This document shows, one piece after another, positions 10,001-14,330 of a stretch of 14,330 nt of DNA (position 1 is the first letter of the stretch; every line of letters begins with the position of its first letter). The notes below the pieces were generated by a model. It saw only the letters and a list, made by a program, of their open reading frames with translations, was not told the DNA's origin and searched no databases. The DNA comes from Phoronis ovalis. Lineage: Eukaryota; Phoronida; Phoronidae. The stretch is from assembly GCA_028565635.1 (NCBI GenBank), contig JAOXYB010032997.1:1-14330 (forward strand), given 5' to 3'. The translations under genes were made by a program, and so were the position numbers.

Positions 10001-13000
10001 CAATAAAAGATTTAACCTGCAGTAGGTATACTTGGTAGGCAAGGCAATAAAAGATTTAACCTGCAGTAGGTATACTTGGTAGGCAAGGCAATAAAAGCCA
10101 AAGGCATAGAATAAGAAAGAAATTAAATAGTTTGCATGCACAAACAAAGACAATCAATCCCATAATCGGCACATTTTGTGACTGACCATTCCCCCAGATT
10201 TTCTTGTATTCACTTGCAAAACATTGGGAATTGTGGGATCCTATGCATTTGTTTTGCTACGCAACCTAAGTGCACATGAAAACTCTATAGAAAGGTCAAG
10301 GACAAGCTATATTTAGTTTATTACTGATATTTAAGTAATCTTTCCTCTTAAACTGAGTGAATGTTTCTTTAGTAAGATCCAGCCCGGCTGTTTTATTGTT
10401 GCTTGTTGGGTCTTTTTATTTATTTTTCTCAATATAATACTTATCTGAACAAGGCTTTTAGACAAGTGTTAACTTAAAGGCCCTAAATATGAACAATATA
10501 CACGTACACTGCATAATTTCCACCTGGCAGGGTGCACATGGTGCAGAATGGCATACGCGTGAACACTTGTGTTTAACACAGTTCAGTGGCTTCCCACATG
10601 TTTCCAAACATCTAATATCTTTAGTTTGACTACATGGTAAAGTGTGTCTGAATTTTAATTAAGGTAAAACATCGAATTTAACACCTTGTCATATATGCGA
10701 CTACAGAAACATCAATATGAATAAAATCAACCGAAATGTGCTACTAAAGAAAGAATTTAAATACAACCGATTTACTTCTTGTAAAATGTCACTTCTAAAG
10801 TGAAAGAAGATTTATGTTGCATAATGAGAGTGTGATTATAATGTGAAGGATACTTTTTCTTTCCACATGGACACCACTTTGTTACATTGGCATGGCACGA
10901 GGGACATGGCCCAGGATGGCATAATCTGAAAAATGATTTTACGAAGTGATACGCCACAACATCGTGATGTCATATTTTTGAAGACAAATGTTCTTAGCTT
11001 AGCTACAATAGCAAACTTCCACATGTAAACTATTACAGGCAGACAGGTGTAGAAATATTACTACATTTGCACTCTTAGCACTCAACTGATATTACATAAA
11101 ACTTTTCTTAATGATTAACTTGAATGGCAACTGTCGATCACAATAGTGTAGGAAACTGAGGCTCTGCAACTACCTTGAAAAGATATGGCACGTTTATGGT
11201 GTCATATCTTTTCAAGGTAGTTGCAGAAGCCTCAATTTCCTATGTTATTGTGATTGACAATTACCATTCAAGTTTGCCATTTGATAATTGTTCATGTAAT
11301 TGCTGTACTAATTACCCTTACAAAACAATGCTTCTGGTACCATGTGTATATAATAAATGTAAAAATCAATTGCTTTTGTCATCTCGACATAGAATGGATT
11401 TCAACCCTTAAACATTTCTAGCAAACTGGCACATATTTTTAATAGTTTTTAATAACAGTTACTTGTCAATACCTGATGAACTTCAAGGTGTCATGATGAT
11501 GTAAATAAAAGCTTTAATTGAAAATTTTCTGTATTATTCTAAGTAAATATTTTGTGAAAAAACCTACATGTTACAAGGATGCTTGCATTTATCTCCCCTT
11601 TTCTTTCTACAGATATCACCACAGCTGTGTGGAGTCTCATAGCGGTTATATTCTGGGTCTCGAATTTTTCCACAAAAACATCGATACTGATTTGGAAACT
11701 TACTGGAGATATGCTGACAAGATGGACATCGCCAGTGATTAGCAACACCTGCCAACTGCAAGTAAACACACCACTTCTAATGTTAACAATAAGTCAGTAT
11801 CCAGTTCATGTCTATGGATGTCTGAACTCATAAGTGTTCCAGAACACAAAAGGATTAAGAAACTTGGTGTCCGATTGCACACGACTGAAATTAGTATATT
11901 TTTTCTTTACCTGAGCAGTGGGAGATCTTGCCCATTTTTTGATACAGTAGAGATGATACATGTGGTAACAGCTACTACAACTCCACACACCTGTCTCGCA
12001 ACGAATAACTTCACAGCATACCATACACTCGTAAGATTCATTCTGAAGTTGTTCAATTAGAACATCTAAAAACATGAAAACATAAAAAGAAATTAGCCTC
12101 ACATGCTGGGTTACCCTAAAACTACTGAATTTTTTTTACCTCTGATAGCAAAAGCAAAGATGTATATTGCCAAAAATAAGCAAACCATGTGAATGCAAGT
12201 CCAGAGTACACAGTGTATCGATATGTTAGATTGTATGTCCCGGACTTCATTTTCAATTTTTGGGTGAGAGGGCGCCAGTGTTTCATACTGCTGCTTGAGT
12301 AAGGGCATGCATCCTTTTTGTTGTCAGTGATGCACATATCTTCAAGATCATGATTTCACATTTATATAATTAGGTAATTGTTGGTGCAAGTTTAAAATTC
12401 AGTTCTTCTTGCACAATTTTGCTAGAACTACATTACAGTACAAGGTTGCAATCATAACACTAAACTCGTTTTAGAAATCATTCTTTATTTACCTTTTTGT
12501 GTCTCATCATCCTCTTTTCCACTTGAAAATTCATGCTTTTTAAGACTTCCAGATTTATGGGCACTTTTCTTTTCAACTGAGCTGCCAGTTTTAGAGCCTC
12601 TATGACTAACATCTCTTGAACTGTATGCTGCTAAAAGAAAGAAAATTCTTTCAAAGACGAGGACTGTAACATGATTACAAAACATACACAAGATAGCAAT
12701 ATATTCAAACTACATTAAACTTTACCAAATCTGAATGCAAATGTCTCAGATACATATTCTCCCTCCACATGAATTTTATCTAGACATTAAGAGCTCAGGC
12801 ACTATGAACCCAACTAACTGACACTTTACCAGTTTCTTTACAAAATGATACCAACATGAAAAAATAAAACAAAGCTTGGCACAATAGTTTATTTGACGAA
12901 ATGACTCCATTAGCTTAAAAGGCTTATTTGATTTATATTCGGGCAAATGTCGCAAACCCACCTTCTCTATGCCCGTTCTTTCCCATCTGATCTGCAGCGT

Positions 13001-13751
13001 ATCTCGCTTTGTTTTTACCACCACCAGAGGGATATTTACCATAACGTTTATGGTCTTTATCATATTTGCTAGTTTTGCTCTGTTTATCAAGATATTGCTT
13101 GTCGTGTTTCTCAGGCCCACAAGCTGGTAATATATCACTCACACTGGCACTATTAACTTTTTTTTCATTATTTCCAACATCACTACAGGCTTCCAATTTG
13201 TCATCACCAACGGTATTGCTTACTACTTGGTCAGGTACACTTTCTTTGGCATCAGTTTCGTTTTCAACGTTTTGATTCCTTGAGTGTCTAGTAAATTGCT
13301 GACGAGACTTTTGATTATGAGTGGGTGCTCTAAGTCCCTGATTATTTGACCTTTGACCACGGTGTGACCTTTCATTACAACCATAACCTGTTACACTTTG
13401 AAACTGTCCTTGATTTGGTGTTACGTTATCCTCAAATTCATTGAAATGCTGAAATTCTGGATTCTGATGAAACCCCAGATTATGCCAAACTGGTACACTC
13501 ATAGGCAATTGATTGTAATATCCTTGATGAAAGCGTATAGGCGATTGGGTGACAGGTCCCTGTTGAAAATAGACAGCACCTTGATCATACACCATTCCTT
13601 GTTCAGTTCCATAGTTGGGATATGAACATGCATAGGATGTTGAATCGTATTCTGGTTGCATACTGGATTGTTGGTAACTACATGTATTATAGCTCTGACC
13701 TGGATACTGGATATTCTGTTGCCATTGTCCTCTGTGGTTGTTGTTGCTCAT
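926..13751 (-). CDS. NFX1: NFX1 orthologue (NF-X1 type zinc finger / RING / R3H protein), complete, 20 coding exons
   Basis: Spliced CDS on the minus strand is complement of 926-1040, 1327-1434, 2252-2464, 3433-3567, 3855-3962, 4397-4482, 5031-5159, 5660-5764, 6437-6516, 6781-7009, 7830-7912, 8321-8452, 8612-8826, 9595-9685, 10508-10647, 10854-10925, 11568-11755, 11911-12065, 12493-12630 and 12962-13751. The total is 3312 bases, or 1103 residues plus TAA; human NFX1 is about 1120. Order: low-complexity N-terminus (1-309), RING C4HC3 (323-374), about nine NF-X1 fingers (406-846), linker (850-958), R3H (959-1029), acidic aromatic tail ending at 1103. The family acts in the nucleus and cytoplasm as a transcriptional repressor, RING E3 ligase and RNA-associated regulator (known for human NFX1, fly shuttle craft and yeast FAP1). 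The R3H domain and lack of an evident membrane segment favour NFX1 over NFXL1. An in-frame TGA at 13764-13766 lies just upstream of the ATG. The orthology is secure; the exact function in this animal is inference. Confidence 0.96.
1327..1434 (-). CDS. NFX1: NFX1 coding exon 19: Pro-rich tail
   Basis: 108 bases, phase 2 on both sides, residues 1030-1066. Acceptor TTTTCAG|GGAT, donor GTTCG|GTGAGT. The peptide contains LPSLTLTS and [11 protein letters not shown], matching the PPPPIPH element near the C-terminus of vertebrate NFX1. It is not flagged by simple ORF length because it is short. Confidence 0.92.
1435..2251 (-). other. NFX1 intron 18
   Basis: 817-base intron, AT-rich, GT-AG. Its only notable content is the run of 15 G (plus strand) at 2105-2119. 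I see no nested gene; the small plus-strand frame at 1939-2154 crosses the G run and looks like chance. Confidence 0.7.
2105..2119 (+). repeat. G homopolymer, 15 bases
   Basis: Fifteen consecutive G on the plus strand, read as poly(C) in the NFX1 pre-mRNA, inside intron 18. Its exact length is prone to replication slippage and sequencing error. Confidence 0.9.
2252..2464 (-). CDS. NFX1: NFX1 coding exon 18: R3H domain
   Basis: 213 bases, phase 2 on both sides, residues 959-1030. Acceptor CTTATAG|GCAA, donor TCAAAG|GTATGC. The R3H signature is seen as Arg999-x3-His1003 (RQTVH), preceded by [11 protein letters not shown] and followed by ELAEFYG and SYDNEP. R3H domains bind single-stranded nucleic acid. 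The whole domain lies in one symmetric exon, so skipping it would remove the domain but keep the frame. Confidence 0.97.
2465..3432 (-). other. NFX1 intron 17
   Basis: 968 bases, the longest intron. It contains a small direct repeat of TTATTTCTTGTT around 2770-2795. On the plus strand there is an exon-like patch at 3117-3160 with an acceptor-like TTTCAG, an ATGGCGG start context and a possible donor. I could not connect that patch to further plus-strand exons. Confidence 0.6.
3433..3567 (-). CDS. NFX1: NFX1 coding exon 17: conserved LEC-x3-C linker
   Basis: 135 bases, phase 2 on both sides, residues 914-959. Acceptor TTTACAG|ATTAG, donor GCGAG|GTTTGA. Reads [20 protein letters not shown], then a charged stretch and FLKDMAR. 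The LEC-x3-C...ER-x-KR pattern is a strong family hallmark just before the R3H domain. The donor is weak but gives the correct phase and is followed quickly by in-frame stops. Confidence 0.92.
3855..3962 (-). CDS. NFX1: NFX1 coding exon 16: post-finger linker
   Basis: 108 bases, phase 2 on both sides, residues 878-914. Acceptor TTTTTTTAG|AATG, donor AGAAA|GTAAGT. Reads [15 protein letters not shown] with an acidic DISDL segment, aligning with the SMASKI...L helix of human NFX1. The 3' end is a short GAAA repeat that runs to the donor and encodes the basic KKERK. Confidence 0.93.
4307..4443. repeat. Tandem duplication of the exon 15 3' half plus donor
   Basis: Two copies of about 64 bases, offset by 73-75 bases: 4380-4443 (inside exon 15 and its donor) and 4307-4370 (inside intron 15). 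They differ by a few substitutions and a 2-base indel just past the donor. Both contain the segment encoding VLCLMG-x-ETAA and the exon end at AG|GTG. The intronic copy stays open in the exon frame when read through. Confidence 0.9.
4397..4482 (-). CDS. NFX1: NFX1 coding exon 15: Cys-rich end of the finger array
   Basis: 86 bases, residues 850-877 plus two bases. Acceptor ATTTGTAG|CTAAC, donor AACAG|GTGCGT (phase 2). Reads [14 protein letters not shown], matching the QCECG...C segment that follows the last finger in NFX1, then a short helix-prone stretch. The 3' half of this exon and its donor are duplicated just downstream (4307-4370). A second donor at 4321 would extend the exon to 161 bases in the same phase and frame. 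Confidence 0.92.
4599..4979. mobile_element. MITE-like element with TA target duplication
   Basis: Inverted ends: left ATAGACTATTTGCATGCACT from 4601, right complement GTGCATGCGAATAGTCTAT ending at 4977, with one mismatch over about 20 bases and looser similarity further in. TA flanks both ends (4599-4600 and 4978-4979). A second inner inverted repeat is built on CAGCATG...AATG (4837-4865 and 4902-4923). No transposase frame is present. A TA duplication is typical of Tc1/mariner-type non-autonomous elements; that family call is inference. It lies wholly inside intron 14. Confidence 0.8.
5031..5159 (-). CDS. NFX1: NFX1 coding exon 14: end of finger 8 and finger 9
   Basis: 129 bases, 43 codons, residues 807-849, phase 0 on both sides. 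Acceptor TTTTTAG|GGAG, donor GCGGAG|GTCAGT. It contains [14 protein letters not shown], then [14 protein letters not shown] and CP, the ninth cysteine-rich unit. The exon is antisense to an open plus-strand frame at 5051-5254, which I treat as a shadow. Confidence 0.95.
5160..5659 (-). other. NFX1 intron 13
   Basis: 500-base AT-rich intron. I see no repeats, RNA genes or nested coding sequence. Confidence 0.6.
5660..5764 (-). CDS. NFX1: NFX1 coding exon 13: finger 8
   Basis: 105 bases, 35 codons, residues 772-806, phase 0 on both sides. Acceptor TGTCTAG|ACTCG, donor ATAAG|GTTAGT. Reads [16 protein letters not shown] then [13 protein letters not shown], the eighth finger (from Cys785). The lysine at the boundary joins the GEC of exon 14 to make the conserved CHKGEC. 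Confidence 0.96.
5765..6436 (-). other. NFX1 intron 12
   Basis: 672-base AT-rich intron without any feature I can support. Confidence 0.6.
6437..6516 (-). CDS. NFX1: NFX1 coding exon 12: end of finger 7
   Basis: 80 bases, residues 745-771. Acceptor TGTTTTAG|TTCG, donor CATCAG|GTAAGA (phase 0). Reads [12 protein letters not shown], closing finger 7 at Cys758, then [10 protein letters not shown], which corresponds to a conserved spacer in vertebrate NFX1. Confidence 0.95.
6781..7009 (-). CDS. NFX1: NFX1 coding exon 11: finger 6 and start of finger 7
   Basis: 229 bases, residues 669-744 plus one base. Acceptor CCATAG|GACAAG, donor ATCCAG|GTGAGC (phase 1). Contains finger 6 ([18 protein letters not shown], ending at Cys701), a spacer with [10 protein letters not shown] and FPPIPCG, and the opening of finger 7 (PPECDKLC, Cys731 and Cys735, to DHP). 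This is the best-conserved block of the gene. Confidence 0.98.
7446..7511. repeat. Tandem repeat, 15-bp unit, 4.4 copies
   Basis: The unit ACATTGTCTGGAGTT occurs four times without a mismatch (7446-7505), followed by ACATTG. It lies in intron 10 (7010-7829, 820 bases), which otherwise shows nothing notable. Perfect identity suggests recent slippage and a likely polymorphic minisatellite. Confidence 0.95.
7830..7912 (-). CDS. NFX1: NFX1 coding exon 10: finger 5
   Basis: 83 bases, residues 641-668. Acceptor CTTTTAG|AAAAT, donor GTGTG|GTGAGT (phase 0). Reads [24 protein letters not shown], the fifth finger. This finger has the family-typical CysCys where other fingers have Cys-His, so it is not a degenerate copy. 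Confidence 0.95.
7913..8320 (-). other. NFX1 intron 9
   Basis: 408-base AT-rich intron with no feature I can support. Confidence 0.6.
8321..8452 (-). CDS. NFX1: NFX1 coding exon 9: end of finger 4
   Basis: 132 bases, residues 597-640 plus one base, phase 1 on both sides. Acceptor TTTTGCAG|CTAATC, donor CATCG|GTAGGT. Contains [14 protein letters not shown], which closes finger 4 at Cys614, then the conserved TCRCG and a Lys-Glu-Phe-Pro-Cys segment. A second donor four bases further on (GTAATT) would give the wrong phase for exon 10. Confidence 0.94.
8612..8826 (-). CDS. NFX1: NFX1 coding exon 8: finger 3 and start of finger 4
   Basis: 215 bases, residues 525-596. Acceptor TTTCAG|GATT, donor TGAAG|GTATGC (phase 1). 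It completes finger 3 ([19 protein letters not shown], to Cys546), then has the conserved spacer with CPCGKT and a Leu-rich SDLANLGS segment, then opens finger 4 ([12 protein letters not shown], from Cys583). The length and order of these parts match NFX1 orthologues. Confidence 0.96.
8827..9594 (-). other. NFX1 intron 7 with a possible regulatory patch
   Basis: 768-base intron. At 9065-9079 the minus strand reads CCAGTAGATGTCGCT, one mismatch from the CTCF core consensus. At 9096-9108 the plus strand reads AAGATGGCAGCTG, one mismatch from the YY1 core. The stretch 9060-9300 is less AT-rich than its surroundings. No coding exon can be supported. Confidence 0.3.
9595..9685 (-). CDS. NFX1: NFX1 coding exon 7: start of finger 3
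   Basis: 91 bases, residues 495-525. Acceptor AATTACAG|CATGC, donor GGAAG|GTAAAT (phase 2). Reads CYCG...VICGT...YSCAQKCG, matching the family segment between fingers 2 and 3; Cys519 and Cys523 open finger 3. The exon is short and its peptide fits the orthologous position exactly. Confidence 0.93.
9966..10097. repeat. Tandem repeat, 44-bp unit, exactly 3 perfect copies
   Basis: Copies at 9966-10009, 10010-10053 and 10054-10097 are identical. Each starts ATTTAACCTGCAG and ends GGCAATAAAAG, with one PstI site (CTGCAG). The array sits in intron 6 (9686-10507). It creates a repetitive minus-strand open frame at 9968-10153 that is not a gene. Confidence 0.97.
10508..10647 (-). CDS. NFX1: NFX1 coding exon 6: finger 2
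   Basis: 140 bases, residues 448-495. Acceptor AATTCAG|ACAC, donor GCAGT|GTACGT (phase 1). It contains HTLPC, then finger 2 from Cys461 ([11 protein letters not shown]) to Cys488 (CHSAPCAPC). An earlier donor-like site, CAG|GTGGAA at 10523, was rejected because it gives the wrong phase for exon 7 and removes the conserved residues linking the finger to the following CYCG. This exon is split among short open frames and is easily missed by ORF-based searches. Confidence 0.9.
10854..10925 (-). CDS. NFX1: NFX1 coding exon 5: end of finger 1
   Basis: 72 bases, completing codon 424 and running into codon 448, phase 2 on both sides. Acceptor TTTTTCAG|ATTATG, donor AAAAA|GTATCC. The peptide [10 protein letters not shown] is the conserved closing part of an NF-X1 finger and is followed by WCPCGKK. 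The reading frame stays open beyond the donor, so the boundary was set by matching the phase and the conserved HTLPC continuation of exon 6. The donor is weaker than most others in the gene. Confidence 0.88.
11117..11274. repeat. Foldback element / long hairpin, about 75-bp arms, 7-base loop
   Basis: Left arm 11117-11191 and right arm 11199-11274 are inverted copies with roughly eight mismatches and one single-base gap, separated by GTTTATG. The 30 or so bases next to the loop are nearly perfect. All mismatches I see are transitions. It lies in intron 4 (10926-11567). It could be a foldback MITE or the source of a hairpin RNA; I see no coding capacity. Confidence 0.92.
11568..11755 (-). CDS. 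NFX1: NFX1 coding exon 4: end of RING and start of finger 1
   Basis: 188 bases, residues 362-423 plus two bases. Acceptor TTGCAG|TTGG, donor AACAT|GTAGGT (phase 2). The motif WRCPSCQ supplies the last RING ligands, Cys371 and Cys374. It is followed by CFCGK and a [11 protein letters not shown] segment, the entry into the first NF-X1 finger (Cys406 onward). With the RING ligands complete as C4HC3, E3 ligase activity is plausible, though this is inference. Confidence 0.96.
11911..12065 (-). CDS. NFX1: NFX1 coding exon 3: first part of the RING finger
   Basis: 155 bases, residues 310-361. Acceptor TTTTTAG|ATG, donor CTCAG|GTAAAG (phase 0). It carries zinc ligands Cys323, Cys326, Cys339, Cys342, His347 and Cys350, in the order CMVC, then WSCSSC, then H-x2-C. 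The run CIKKWARSP after the last ligand is nearly invariant in NFX1 proteins, where the domain acts as a ubiquitin ligase. The last two ligands are in the next exon. Confidence 0.96.
12066..12492 (-). other. NFX1 intron 2
   Basis: 427-base intron. Two overlapping minus-strand open frames near 12111-12337 have no family resemblance and are not needed to join exons 2 and 3, so I call the stretch non-coding. Confidence 0.6.
12493..12630 (-). CDS. NFX1: NFX1 coding exon 2: Ser/Lys-rich linker
   Basis: 138 bases, residues 264-309, phase 1 on both sides. Acceptor is TTTTAG|CAGC and donor is AAAAG|GTAAAT. A second AG three bases inside (CAG) could drop one residue (a NAGNAG-type acceptor). The peptide is hydrophilic, rich in Ser, Lys and His, ends with an acidic Glu-Asp-Asp-Glu stretch and has no recognisable domain. 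It is placed by in-frame joining of exon 1 to the RING exon and by good splice sites, not by homology. Because the exon is symmetric it could be skipped without a frameshift. Confidence 0.8.
12631..12961 (-). other. NFX1 intron 1
   Basis: 331-base AT-rich intron between the N-terminal exon and exon 2. The out-of-frame minus-strand open frame that spans it (12776-13138) is a shadow of exon 1. Nothing else is seen. Confidence 0.65.
12962..13751 (-). CDS. NFX1: NFX1 coding exon 1: start codon and low-complexity N-terminus
   Basis: Encodes residues 1-263 plus the first base of codon 264, ending at donor AAG|GTGGGT (phase 1). The first ~130 residues are rich in Gln, Asn, Tyr, Ser and Pro, with many Tyr-Gln and Tyr-Pro steps. 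The next part is Arg/Gln-rich, then acidic, then Lys/Asp/Tyr-rich and basic. It is probably disordered and resembles prion-like or RNA-granule sequences. Human NFX1 also begins with a long disordered region but carries a PABP-binding PAM2 motif near its start; I see no good PAM2 match here. The start is chosen because it is the first ATG after an in-frame TGA 12 bases upstream. Translation past the donor soon meets a stop, which supports splicing at this point. Confidence 0.92.
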
Positions 13752-13796
13752 TTTTAGCTGATTTCAACTGTTTCAATTGTTTTATTGACAAGACTT
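13752..13796 (-). other. Candidate end of NFX1 5' UTR, with a possible upstream intron
   Basis: Going upstream from the ATG there is an in-frame TGA (13764-13766), then CTTTCTTTCACTTTCAG with its AG at 13798-13797, a good acceptor with a pyrimidine tract. This suggests a 5' UTR intron and an upstream non-coding exon. I could not identify a matching donor with confidence in 13880-14330. Confidence 0.4.
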
Positions 13797-14330
13797 CTGA
13801 AAGTGAAAGAAAGTCAAAAATAACAGCAACAATGAATCTAAAAGTATTAAATATACTCATTGTAAATATGTACATGTAAAGTATTGTTGGGAAGATTGGA
13901 TTATAGTTCAGTCCTTAATAGAAGACACACATAATACACATGTTTGTCCAGTGTGAGAAGTCGTTGGTAAGTGATTAATAAAGACAGTCCATCATAAACA
14001 AAGGGGTTGGCACTGTGGTGGATCAACCCCCGATAATCAACTCGACACTTCATAGGTTCATTCATCAGTAACCGGCCACACGTCCTGTGGACTGGTGGTA
14101 CATTCTGCGCGGTCTTATAGGTTCAGACGTAATCCTAGCTCTATCACCCTACTGTGGTAGTGCTAATATTAGTGCTGAAAGGGTCGTTGTCTTAAGGGGT
14201 ACTACAGAAGTGTACCCGGCGGAAAAAATGCCGCAAACTTCTAGACCCATTTCTAGGAAATCATAAATCTTTTACAAAACTCCGTGACCGGAACTCTCGC
14301 TCTTATATGCGATATTTCCCTTTTCCGGTC
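13797..14330. other. Upstream / putative promoter region of NFX1
   Basis: No gene is seen. The stretch from 14000 on is richer in GC than the introns and has several short inverted repeats: GGGGTTG...CAACCCC near 14003-14031, GGGTAC...GTACCC at 14197-14217, and GACCGGAA...TTCCGGTC at 14286-14330. A minus-strand TATAAG (14307-14302) lies between the last pair. It may be promoter, a non-coding first exon or a partial mobile element. Confidence 0.4.
14286..14330. promoter_or_regulatory. Inverted ETS-like sites flanking a TATA-like box
   Basis: GACCGGAA at 14286-14293 and its exact complement TTCCGGTC at 14323-14330 frame a TATATG/CATATAAG core. CCGGAA is the ETS-family core and is common in metazoan housekeeping promoters. 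The plan is symmetric, so it could serve transcription either way, but it is over 500 bases from the NFX1 ATG and at the window edge. Confidence 0.3.

Noticed and set aside
9966-10097. CRISPR-like array
   Set aside because: The copies abut without unique spacers and the DNA is eukaryotic, so this is a simple tandem repeat.
9968-10153. Minus-strand open frame with repeated YTYC-like units
   Set aside because: It is produced by translation through the 44-bp tandem array in an intron.
10508-10524. Earlier donor CAG|GTGGAA for exon 6
   Set aside because: It exits in phase 0, while exon 7 needs phase 1, and it deletes the conserved residues before CYCG. GTACGT sixteen bases on fits both phase and homology.
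10609-10614. Acceptor-like TATTAG inside exon 6
   Set aside because: It would remove the conserved HTLPC...DIRC segment that the upstream TTCAG acceptor retains in frame.
11518-12060. Three plus-strand open frames over the RING exons
   Set aside because: They are shadows of exons 3 and 4, whose minus-strand frames have all RING ligands.
12111-12337. Possible extra coding exon in intron 2
   Set aside because: The two minus-strand frames have no resemblance to NFX1, and exons 2 and 3 join in phase without them.
926-13751. Alternative identity as NFXL1 or ZNFX1
   Set aside because: The R3H domain after the fingers, the PPPIPH element and the DYFD tail match NFX1; there is no evident membrane segment (NFXL1) or helicase domain (ZNFX1).
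14052-14126. tRNA or tRNA-derived SINE suggested by two AGGTTCA elements
   Set aside because: They resemble part of a B box, but I find no A box at a proper distance, no cloverleaf and no A-rich tail.

Overview
The window is animal nuclear DNA that holds one complete, intron-rich gene on the minus strand. Conceptual splicing of 20 coding exons (ATG at 13751, stop at 926) gives a continuous 3312-base reading frame for a 1103-residue protein. It is clearly an orthologue of NFX1 (transcriptional repressor NF-X1; Drosophila shuttle craft; yeast FAP1). I joined the exons by hand: all 19 introns are GT-AG, every junction phase agrees, and the exon sum is divisible by three. The AT-rich introns, short exons and tandem or foldback repeats suit an invertebrate, perhaps a marine lophotrochozoan such as a mollusc. 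That taxonomic guess is inference; the window has no direct lineage marker.

Layout from right to left, the direction of transcription. 13797-14330 is upstream DNA, somewhat richer in GC and full of short inverted repeats, with a TATA-like box and an ETS-like inverted repeat at the edge. 12962-13751 encodes a long Gln/Asn/Tyr-rich and then basic N-terminal region. 11568-12065 encodes a C4HC3 RING finger. 5031-11568 encodes about nine tandem NF-X1-type zinc fingers over eleven exons. 3433-4482 encodes the linker after the fingers, 2252-2464 the R3H domain, and 926-1434 the C-terminal tail with an acidic aromatic end. 1-925 is 3' UTR and/or downstream DNA with no gene I can support.

The introns hold most of the non-genic structure: a 381-bp MITE-like element with a TA target duplication (4599-4979), a 158-bp near-perfect hairpin (11117-11274), three perfect copies of a 44-bp unit (9966-10097), four copies of a 15-bp unit (7446-7511), and a run of 15 G (2105-2119). 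The most interesting item is a tandem duplication of the 3' half of exon 15 together with its splice donor. It creates a second, in-phase donor that would add exactly 25 codons.

I found no CRISPR array, rRNA, tRNA, prokaryotic operon or virus. Apart from the architecture of this NFX1 gene I see no new multigene system.
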